Shown: in pieces, positions 1-4,675 of the stretch
Numbering within the stretch: position 1 is the stretch's first letter
Layout: every line of letters begins with the position of its first letter
Assembly: GCA_964388835.1 (NCBI GenBank)
Contig: CAYMBZ010000080.1
Span: 1-5,655 of the forward strand
DNA: 5,655 nucleotides
Source: UBA1738 sp964388835
GTDB taxonomy: Bacteria; Bacillota; Clostridia; UBA1381
Reading direction: 5' to 3'
Program-made: the position numbers and the translations under genes
Notes under the pieces: generated by a model
What the model saw: the letters and a program-made list of their open reading frames with translations, nothing else
Database searches by the model: none
Told to the model about the DNA's origin: nothing

Positions 1-24
1 GTACATAATTTTCGTGTCAAAAAT

Positions 25-39
25 TGTAGGTTTACAATA
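25..39 (+). repeat. 15-nt direct repeat, copy 1, upstream of the membrane-protein promoter
   Basis: The sequence TGTAGGTTTACAATA occurs here and again, exactly, at 5602-5616. With its flanking bases this copy forms a dyad, ATTGTA-N4-TACAAT (23-38). It lies 27 bp upstream of the -35 box at 67-72, which would suit an operator or activator site. The binding protein is not known. A 12-nt part of it also occurs inside the transporter gene (4854-4865), so a chance match is possible. Confidence 0.4.
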
Positions 40-66
40 TAGCAAAAAACATATGCAAATATTATA

Positions 67-95
67 TTGAATTTTTTTCCGCATTGTGGTATAAT
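67..95 (+). promoter_or_regulatory. Sigma-A-type promoter for the membrane-protein pair
   Basis: The -35 box is TTGAAT (67-72), the spacer is 17 bp, and the -10 box is a perfect TATAAT (90-95) preceded by TGG, giving an extended -10. Transcription should start near 102, about 254 nt before the first gene. The stretch TGTGGTATAATGAA (85-98) is repeated on the minus strand at 4570-4583, in the promoter of the phosphoesterase gene. Confidence 0.8.
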
Positions 96-120
96 GAATC
101 TAAGTAATGCTTGAATTCAT
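94..120 (+). repeat. Imperfect palindrome starting inside the -10 box (module copy 1)
   Basis: Arms 94-104 and 110-120 pair at 10 of 11 positions (one C-A mismatch, one G-U pair) around a 5-nt loop. The first two bases of the left arm are the last two bases of TATAAT. Because transcription should start inside the left arm, the RNA would not carry the whole hairpin. A DNA operator or a repeat-element boundary is therefore easier to imagine than an RNA switch. The palindrome at 4544-4574 occupies the same position relative to its own promoter. Confidence 0.6.
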
Positions 121-355
121 TGAATTGCCTGCGGCAAGAATTGAGCCTTGCGGCTCATGAATTACACTTTACGGTGCTATATGCGGCAATTCAAATCACG
201 TTGCTTAGGCAACAAATCATGGCGGAGCTGAATCACGACAATGATAGTTGTCAAACAATTAAAACGTTTGAACCAAATTGTCTTTGTCTACGGGGCATAA
301 ATTGCACTTTATTAATTGTGGCTTAAATATTATATTAAAATTCAAGGAGGTTACT
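102..355 (+). other. Long structured 5' leader of the membrane-protein genes; no gene
   Basis: About 254 nt separate the predicted transcription start from the first start codon, and I see no credible protein in them. Several perfect short stems are visible: 125-129/133-137 (loop 3), 142-147/152-157 (loop 4), 200-204/209-213 (loop 4), 237-241/248-252 (loop 6) and 251-256/266-271 (loop 9). A 10-bp long-range stem, 120-129 with 185-194, competes with the first of these because both use 125-129. Such mutually exclusive pairing is typical of cis-acting regulatory RNA, but a hairpin-rich intergenic repeat would look the same. No known riboswitch class was recognised, and there is no U-run terminator in the leader. 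Confidence 0.5.
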
Positions 356-1093
356 ATGAGCCAAAAAAATGGCAGGTACGCCTATCGTACCGCATTTACA
401 CTGTTAATGCTGTTTTCGGCACTTGCGGGATTGATATTTTTGGTGCTGAATAATCTGGACTTCATTATTGCGGCACTGAGCAACGGAAAATTCCACATTC
501 CGAACATGGCATATTCCATTTCAAGAATTCTGAGCGGAATTTTGCTTCCGTTCATCTTTGTTGCACCGTCTCTTTTCAGATTCGGCAGAGTTAAGATGAC
601 GAAAATTCTTCTTACCGCCTACGGAATACTTTACGCACTAACCTTAACATGGATTTTCTACTTTCTTGCCGAAAATCCGTTCGCAGACCTGTTCTCTATA
701 CAAAAAACCGTAGAATTCCAAAGTCTGCCGGAAAATTCATTTGTTTCATCATACGTGAACTGGGATACCTATACTCCTATCGCAAATGTTTTCACTTTAA
801 TATATTCCGCTTTATGCATATATACGGGTATAAACTTTGACGACAACCGAAAAAGAGTGCGCCTGTGCGTTATGCTGATTCCCATTCTCAGGATTTTTCT
901 GCCAATTATTTCCGGCATTTTCGACAGCTTCCGCACGGTATCGGCATTTTGGTTTACCAACAACTATGCCGACATAATTTCCCTCGTGCTTTTCGCCGCC
1001 GCAATATATGTGGCATCGGCAGACGATGCACGTTGGATTTCACTTGTATGGGACCAGGATGTGGTCACCGAAAATGATATTACCGAATTCTGA
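356..1093 (+). CDS. Six-helix integral membrane protein of unknown function, first of a tandem pair
   Basis: The 245-residue product has no domain I recognise. Six hydrophobic segments are visible near residues 13-31, 50-71, 84-104, 141-159, 168-188 and 204-221, with a longer, more polar stretch at about 105-140 between helices 3 and 4, so it should sit in the cytoplasmic membrane. The tail is acidic (DQDVVTENDITEF). The start at 356 is chosen because AAGGAGG (344-350) lies 5 nt upstream; an in-frame ATG at 278 has no such site and falls inside the leader. The next gene follows after 26 nt and probably shares the transcript from the promoter at 67-95. Helix spacing and scattered identities, including a C-terminal W-x4-W (residues 227 and 232), match the next protein and suggest a diverged duplication. 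No catalytic or transport motif is visible. The reading frame is secure; the function is unknown. Confidence 0.9.
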   Translation: MSQKNGRYAYRTAFTLLMLFSALAGLIFLVLNNLDFIIAALSNGKFHIPNMAYSISRILSGILLPFIFVAPSLFRFGRVKMTKILLTAYGILYALTLTWIFYFLAENPFADLFSIQKTVEFQSLPENSFVSSYVNWDTYTPIANVFTLIYSALCIYTGINFDDNRKRVRLCVMLIPILRIFLPIISGIFDSFRTVSAFWFTNNYADIISLVLFAAAIYVASADDARWISLVWDQDVVTENDITEF

Positions 1094-1119
1094 ACGACGT
1101 AACGTGGAGGATATATTTT

Positions 1120-1773
1120 ATGGCTTTTTATCAATTGGTTAAACGCATTTCTATTGATATTGCGATGCTCTTTGCGTTGCTCGTATCACTGCTGTTCTTT
1201 TATGACCAGGTTATTCCGTTTGTGCGCTCGGCAGTTGCGCTCGGGTATATCAACGGTCAATCCGTTTCATATATCGTCTATGCACTCCTGTGTATTCTTC
1301 TGCCTCTGAGATTGCTTGCGGCAAATAAACATTCCGGAAAGCGCCGTCAGCTTAAATACATCTGCTTTGCTTTCGGTGCGATTATCCTGTTCGGAACAGT
1401 ATGCGATTTGGTTACTTTCAAATTCTTCTCGGAATACTCCTTTGTTGAGGGCGATATGATTTTTATAAATATACTTTGGAATATGCCCAACCTTTTCGGA
1501 GCCGTGCTTTCGATTGTTATTGCGGCGCTTTACTTCTTCCTCGGGAAGTGCATTACAAAAGTTCGGCGTATGTCTTTCATAATTTACACTGCCATATTTA
1601 TACTTTCGGTATGTCTGCCGTTTATATACACATATGTCGCAAGCGGTTCGCTTCCGAGAATGACATATCTTGAAAAGGCATTGTTTCTCGTACCCGAGAG
1701 CATTTTCCTGCTCATCGCATTTTCTATAAGCGTAACCTCGCGTGAACTTTGGAAGGAACATATTTGGGGTTAA
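1120..1773 (+). CDS. Six-helix integral membrane protein of unknown function, second of a tandem pair
   Basis: The 217-residue product has hydrophobic segments near residues 11-28, 47-67, 79-100, 121-141, 150-172 and 187-204, and a short polar C-terminus. It shares its layout with the preceding protein: MLF near the end of helix 1, a SYI.-type start and ILLP in helix 2, a basic loop before helix 3, N-x-F at the start of helix 4, an LP in helix 5, and a final W-x4-W (residues 211 and 216). The start is supported by GGAGG at 1106-1110, 9 nt upstream. It lies 26 nt after the previous stop and 12 nt before a strong terminator, so it is the last gene of a two-gene operon. The two products may form a heteromeric membrane complex, but that is inference. 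No named family was recognised. Confidence 0.9.
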   Translation: MAFYQLVKRISIDIAMLFALLVSLLFFYDQVIPFVRSAVALGYINGQSVSYIVYALLCILLPLRLLAANKHSGKRRQLKYICFAFGAIILFGTVCDLVTFKFFSEYSFVEGDMIFINILWNMPNLFGAVLSIVIAALYFFLGKCITKVRRMSFIIYTAIFILSVCLPFIYTYVASGSLPRMTYLEKALFLVPESIFLLIAFSISVTSRELWKEHIWG

Positions 1774-1784
1774 TTTATTAAGTC

Positions 1785-1828
1785 AAATGCACTATCCACC
1801 CGCTATGCGGGCGGATAGTGCATTTTTT
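1785..1828 (+). terminator. Rho-independent terminator of the membrane-protein operon
   Basis: A 19-bp stem (1785-1803 with 1807-1825) has one A-C mismatch and a TAT loop, and six T (1823-1828) run through and past its end. It begins 12 nt after the stop codon. The opposite strand has only a short T-run, so it should work mainly in the plus direction. Confidence 0.92.
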
Positions 1829-2046
1829 CGGGTATAACCCACACTCTATCTGCCATACCCTACCCCCAAAAACAGCTATTTTCTTTTAACCTTTGTAACT
1901 TCCTGCGCTACTGAATTTTTTCAATACACTCAAAAAATTACGCTTTCTCACCCTCTTTGTGCTTTCAGACCTACAACCGCTTTGAAAAAAATTCCGCACA
2001 CATCTTCACTCGGCTTGCACATGTAAGGCGAGTTGTCGAAGTTCTG

Positions 2047-2069
2047 CGGCTTTTGCTTTGTAAAAGCCG
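2047..2069. repeat. Perfect stem-loop in the gene-free spacer
   Basis: CGGCTTTT (2047-2054) pairs with AAAAGCCG (2062-2069) around a 7-nt loop. No T-run follows on the plus strand, so it is not an obvious terminator. It is probably part of an intergenic repeat. Confidence 0.6.
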
Positions 2070-2137
2070 ACGAAACTTGCGACTTGTTTGAAGCCTCTAC
2101 ACTACGGGTTTCAAATGGTGCCCCTTTGCGACTTTTC

Positions 2138-2161
2138 GTACTTTTGGTCGCTCAAAAGTAC
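2138..2161. repeat. Perfect stem-loop in the gene-free spacer
   Basis: GTACTTTTG (2138-2146) pairs with CAAAAGTAC (2153-2161) around a 6-nt loop. No T-run follows on either strand. It lies about 90 bp from the other stem-loop and is probably part of the same repeat-like unit. Confidence 0.6.
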
Positions 2162-2264
2162 AAATACAAAACTCACAAGCGAACAATCGAAACGCCCGTC
2201 CCTACAAATTCTCCATCGGCAATGCCTCTGTCAACCCGCGCGGCTATCCTGTGGTTTTCTTTAC

Positions 2265-2307
2265 AAAATAACCGACGATAGGCTCAGCCTACCGTCGGTT
2301 ATTTTTT
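2265..2307 (-). terminator. Terminator of spo0A, probably bidirectional
   Basis: A 19-bp inverted repeat (2265-2283 with 2287-2305) has a 3-nt loop and lies 48 nt past the spo0A stop codon. Read on the minus strand, its only imperfection is a G-U pair and the RNA ends in UUUU. Read on the plus strand, the same position is an A-C mismatch, followed by six T (2302-2307). It should therefore end spo0A transcripts and also stop any read-through from the left. Confidence 0.88.
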
Positions 2308-2353
2308 GGTAAAAATCGTTCGTATTGCGTTTAGGTAATCAAGTAAAGTTGCT

Positions 2354-3124
2354 TTACTTAATCTGCAGGCGTATTCTGTCCGCCACCATGGCGATGAATT
2401 CAGAGTTTGTCGGCTTACCCTTTCCCGTATCAATGGTATATCCGAATACTCTGTTCATGGTTTCGGGTCTACCCCTGCTCCAGGCTACTTCTATGGAATG
2501 TCTTATCGCACGTTCCACACGTGACGATGTTGTGCTGTACTTCTTTGCGATGACAGGATAAAGCTGTTTTGTGATGTAGTTCAAAAGCTCCATGTTTTCG
2601 ACAACCATCATTATAGCCGTCCTCACATACTGATAACCCTTTATGTGAGCAGGTACTCCCAACTCATGAATAAAGTCTGTTACCAATGCCTCCAAATCAC
2701 AAGGCTTGCCAGCCGTTTCCATCGGTTCAATATCCGCGCGCACCACTCCGGTACCGAACTGACAAAGGATATCATACACCGCGTCGTTTGATTGCGGCTT
2801 TAAGAGAAAATAATCCGCGCCGGCATCCGATGCCGCCGCCATAATCCTCTCACTGCCCGTAACCGACAGCGCAATGCACACCGGCTTTTTGGCAAGATTT
2901 GACCCGCAAACTCTTTTCATAACGCTGAGTCCGTCACGTCTCGGCATAATAATATCCACGAGCGCAACGTCCGGAGCCGCCTCCGCAATCATCTCATATG
3001 CCTCTTCACCGTCATATGCAACATTTACTGCCGCAATGTTCTCCTTCGTCCGCAGATATTCCTTTAAATCATCCGCAAACGGCCTGTTGTCATCTGCAAT
3101 AAGTACAGAAAACTTTCTTTCCAT
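2354..3124 (-). CDS. spo0A: Sporulation transcription factor Spo0A
   Basis: This is the phosphorylation-activated DNA-binding response regulator that commits endospore-formers to sporulation, acting in the cytoplasm at 0A boxes. The 256 residues compare with about 267 in Bacillus subtilis. The receiver domain spans about 1-122, with the acidic pair D11-D12, the phospho-acceptor D57 in LVDIIMP, S87 at the switch position and K109 in the LLKP motif. A short linker leads to the Spo0A effector domain (about 143-256). That domain carries the family signatures IHELGVPAHIKGY, YPVIAKKYSTTSSRVERAIRH (as YPVIAKKY then SRVERAIRH), IEVAWSRG, FGYT and KPTNSEFIAMVAD; the recognition helix lies around 201-218. 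GGAGG at 3133-3137 is 8 nt upstream of the start. Transcription should come from the promoter at 3239-3267, with tandem 0A-like boxes further upstream suggesting autoregulation. All key residues are present, so it appears functional. The usual neighbour spoIVB is absent; the gene upstream is a metallophosphoesterase. Confidence 0.98.
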   Translation of the reverse strand: MERKFSVLIADDNRPFADDLKEYLRTKENIAAVNVAYDGEEAYEMIAEAAPDVALVDIIMPRRDGLSVMKRVCGSNLAKKPVCIALSVTGSERIMAAASDAGADYFLLKPQSNDAVYDILCQFGTGVVRADIEPMETAGKPCDLEALVTDFIHELGVPAHIKGYQYVRTAIMMVVENMELLNYITKQLYPVIAKKYSTTSSRVERAIRHSIEVAWSRGRPETMNRVFGYTIDTGKGKPTNSEFIAMVADRIRLQIK

Positions 3125-3232
3125 AAAAATTACCTCCGCAATATTTTTTAGAAAGTATCACGTACTTATTCTAAATAGCTTCAATATTAAATTATTATCG
3201 CTTTCACAATAAGCGACAGATACCTCCCTTGT
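3125..3232 (-). other. 5' leader of spo0A with small hairpins
   Basis: The predicted transcript carries about 108 untranslated nt. The segments 3211-3216 and 3198-3203 form a perfect 6-bp stem with a 7-nt loop. An alternative 6-bp stem, 3229-3234 with 3204-3209, would enclose a second SD-like GGGAGG (3224-3228 and flank). The true ribosome binding site lies at 3133-3137. These pairings are short, so any regulatory role is uncertain. Confidence 0.35.
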
Positions 3233-3238
3233 GACACA

Positions 3239-3267
3239 ATTTTATCATATTCATGACGTAATTGCAA
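3239..3267 (-). promoter_or_regulatory. Sigma-A-type promoter of spo0A
   Basis: On the minus strand the -35 box is TTGCAA (3262-3267), the spacer is 17 bp and the -10 box is TAAAAT (3239-3244) with a TGA extension. The predicted start is near 3232. A small dyad, TTGTG-A-CACAA (3229-3239), touches the -10 box and covers the start site, where a repressor could bind. I did not find a convincing sigma-H promoter. Confidence 0.75.
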
Positions 3268-3310
3268 TAGATTTTTTGATTTTTTTACAACTTTTTAAGC
3301 AAATCGCGTT

Positions 3311-3330
3311 ATTCGGCAAATTACGACAAA
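3311..3330 (-). promoter_or_regulatory. Tandem Spo0A-box-like sites upstream of spo0A
   Basis: Read on the minus strand, two copies of one word lie exactly 10 bp apart: TTTGTCGTA (3330-3322) and TTTGCCGAA (3320-3312). Against the established 0A-box core TGNCGAA the second matches 7 of 7 and the first 6 of 7. Spacing of one helical turn places both on the same face of the DNA, as expected for a Spo0A dimer. They lie about 80-98 bp upstream of the predicted spo0A start and directly after the phosphoesterase stop codon. Direct autoregulation of spo0A is known in Bacillus; here it is inferred. Confidence 0.6.
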
Positions 3331-3339
3331 TTATGCCTA

Positions 3340-4347
3340 TTAGTCATTATATATAACCTTTTTGTTTCTGTAATCGTAGCAAAGTGCACGCTGGCTTCTG
3401 AAGAAGTGGTCTCGGTTGTTTCCTACGCGCGCAAGTTTCAAAAGTCCGAGATTTGCATCCACGCTGACTATGTTGAAGCAATCAAAGGTGCGTGTTCCTC
3501 TTTCGCGCTTGCCGTCTGTCCAGCCGTTCCAATCGGTTGCACACTGAACGCATACATTCAGCACACCCGCATCGGTAAGACCGAACAGGTCATGGTGCAT
3601 ATGACCGGCAAGATTACAGATATGAGTTCCGCCGTTTTTGATAAAGTCCGCAATAATCGGTTCAAAGGGTACCATGCTGCTCTCACCGGTAAGGGAAACA
3701 TAATCGTTGTAAGTGTGGAAAGTCACACCGTAGGTATCATTTACGTTTCCTGTCGGCTCATGCATTGCGGTGATTACGCACATGTCCTTTTCCTTTGCTT
3801 CATCCAAAAGCTTTTTAAGCCATTCACACTGAATTTCTATATCGTAATACAAATCAAGAACGATTAATCTTACGTTTGATTCGGGGAAATCCTTGTGCCA
3901 TGACATCGAAAAATCGCAATCCAAGTAATTTACATCATTTGAATCATCGTCCATCGGCGCAAAAAGCAGCTGATGTGTTGATTCTTTTGTGTTTTTTATC
4001 CATGCGCGGCTTTTTACCGTATCATGATTTCCCACGCAGTTATAAATCGGTTTTTTGCACTTTTTACCGTAGTTGTAAAAATCCACGTACAAATCCTGGT
4101 TGGATGCACAGTAATCTCCGGTATGCAAACCGAAATCGATGTATTCGCTGTAGTAATTTATGTACTCCACCATTCTGTTCCATGCGTCCATAACGGCATG
4201 CACGTCTGAAAGATGTACAAACTGCAACGGTTTAAATTTGTCATCAAATTTCTGTTTGAATTCATATGTTCTTGTTGCACTTCCCTGCACAACAAGTGCC
4301 TCCATGTCTCTGTTAAGCTCTACGATATCATCTGTTAAACGTCCCAT
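3340..4347 (-). CDS. Calcineurin-like metallophosphoesterase, cytoplasmic
   Basis: The 335-residue product belongs to the calcineurin-like metallophosphoesterases, which hydrolyse phosphomono- or diesters with two bound metal ions. All five metal-site motifs are present in order: D48-x-H50 (SDVH), G77-D78, GNHD (106-109), H196 (AMHEP) and GHMH (248-251). The catalytic core therefore spans about 40-255. The first 40 residues form a polar, charged extension, and the last 80 a cap-like region ending in a basic segment. No signal peptide or membrane helix is visible, so it should act in the cytoplasm. GGGAG (4355-4359) lies 7 nt before the start. It has its own promoter (4573-4601) and a leader of about 220 nt. 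No terminator separates it from spo0A, so some read-through into spo0A is possible. The substrate (nucleotide, sugar phosphate, phosphoprotein or nucleic acid) cannot be told from the sequence. Confidence 0.93.
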   Translation of the reverse strand: MGRLTDDIVELNRDMEALVVQGSATRTYEFKQKFDDKFKPLQFVHLSDVHAVMDAWNRMVEYINYYSEYIDFGLHTGDYCASNQDLYVDFYNYGKKCKKPIYNCVGNHDTVKSRAWIKNTKESTHQLLFAPMDDDSNDVNYLDCDFSMSWHKDFPESNVRLIVLDLYYDIEIQCEWLKKLLDEAKEKDMCVITAMHEPTGNVNDTYGVTFHTYNDYVSLTGESSMVPFEPIIADFIKNGGTHICNLAGHMHHDLFGLTDAGVLNVCVQCATDWNGWTDGKRERGTRTFDCFNIVSVDANLGLLKLARVGNNRDHFFRSQRALCYDYRNKKVIYND

Positions 4348-4566
4348 AGTTCTTCTCCCTTTCTTAATCTTAGTTGTTTTTATAAACTCAGCGTATTATT
4401 CCGCTGTTTTATCGATATATTTTTCGTTTTCTCTCAAAATTCGATATGATATAAATCTTGCTCTTGTAAGGCAACATATTGAGTGCTTTTTGCACATATC
4501 AAGCCGTATGGCATATCGAAAATCTCACATGCGATTTATATCGATGAACTTAATTGCTTTGCAATT
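4348..4566 (-). other. Long structured leader of the phosphoesterase gene; no gene
   Basis: About 218 nt separate the predicted start from the coding region. The word ATATCGA occurs four times in a mirrored layout: TCGATAT at 4412 and 4441, ATATCGA at 4513 and 4538. Two perfect long-range stems are possible, 4440-4448 with 4512-4520 (9 bp) and 4448-4457 with 4533-4542 (10 bp). They interlock, so they would form a pseudoknot or compete. Local hairpins are 4483-4486/4492-4495 (loop 5) and 4389-4393/4402-4406 (loop 8). This could be a cis-regulatory RNA or an array of protein-binding sites. No known riboswitch class was recognised. Confidence 0.45.
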
Positions 4567-4574
4567 AAGTTCAT
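4544..4574 (-). repeat. Perfect 14-bp palindrome starting inside the -10 box (module copy 2)
   Basis: Arms 4544-4557 and 4561-4574 are perfect inverted repeats around a 3-nt centre. On the minus strand the palindrome begins with the last two bases of TATAAT. It has no U-run after it and lies downstream of a promoter, so it does not look like a terminator. It may be an operator that blocks the start site, or part of a dispersed element shared with 94-120. Confidence 0.75.
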
Positions 4575-4601
4575 TATACCACACCGTTTCCGCATTGTCA
4601 C
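4573..4601 (-). promoter_or_regulatory. Sigma-A-type promoter of the phosphoesterase gene
   Basis: On the minus strand the -35 box is GTGACA (4596-4601, 5 of 6), the spacer is 17 bp and the -10 box is a perfect TATAAT (4573-4578) with a TGG extension. The start should be near 4566, inside the palindrome. The 14 nt at 4570-4583 are identical to 85-98 in the other promoter of this module. Confidence 0.8.
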
Positions 4602-4623
4602 CTTTTTTTTTACAAATAAATAC

Positions 4624-4650
4624 AAAAATGGGATGTAAAACACTTCCCAT
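4624..4650 (-). terminator. Terminator of the transporter gene
   Basis: On the minus strand ATGGGA (4650-4645) pairs with TCCCAT (4633-4628). The stem can be extended by three inner pairs with a 2-nt bulge, and TTTTT (from 4628) follows. It lies 25 nt past the stop codon and just before the next promoter. The stem is short, so termination may be partial. Confidence 0.7.
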
Positions 4651-4675
4651 AAACTCGCACGATAACCACTGCGCA

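Larger units (their letters stand above)
1830..2263. other. Gene-free spacer between convergent operons, repeat-like
   Basis: About 430 bp with no supported gene: the open frames here lack ribosome binding sites and resemble no protein family. The left part (1830-2000) is plain AT-rich sequence. The right part (2000-2240) has two perfect stem-loops (2047-2069 and 2138-2161), the word TTGCGACTT twice, and a higher G+C content than the other spacers. This part looks like a degenerate interspersed intergenic repeat; I recall similar words in intergenic DNA of gut Firmicutes, but that is from memory and unverified. No promoter was seen on either strand. Confidence 0.55.

Noticed and set aside
29..37. 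GGTTTACAA as a BirA (biotin repressor) half-site
   Set aside because: The partner half TTGTAAACC is missing at 14-16 nt at both copies, and no biotin gene is near.
111..326. Open frame of 71 codons in the leader
   Set aside because: It starts at a TTG with no ribosome binding site, runs through the hairpin-rich leader and resembles no protein; a shorter ATG frame at 107-160 has the same faults.
278..355. Longer start for the first membrane protein
   Set aside because: No ribosome binding site before 278, while AAGGAGG is correctly placed for 356, directly before the hydrophobic domain.
1267..1761. Minus-strand frame of 164 codons opposite the second membrane protein
   Set aside because: Low-complexity polar translation with no start signal, lying fully opposite a well-supported gene.
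2034..2040. Perfect 0A box TGTCGAA in the spacer
   Set aside because: Single 7-mer with no promoter or gene beside it; expected by chance at this length.
2033..2312. Two overlapping plus-strand frames in the spacer
   Set aside because: No ribosome binding site, and they run through stem-loops and the terminator; probably translated repeat.
2874..3212. Plus-strand frame opposite spo0A
   Set aside because: Shadow of the conserved spo0A coding sequence, extending into its leader.
3204..3228. Sigma-H promoter for spo0A, as in Bacillus
   Set aside because: GGAGGTATC is a fair -35 match, but the -10 box is GAAA rather than GAAT and the spacing is off.
4389..4406. Hairpin as an attenuator before the phosphoesterase
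   Set aside because: Only 5 bp with an 8-nt loop and no proper U-run after it on the minus strand.
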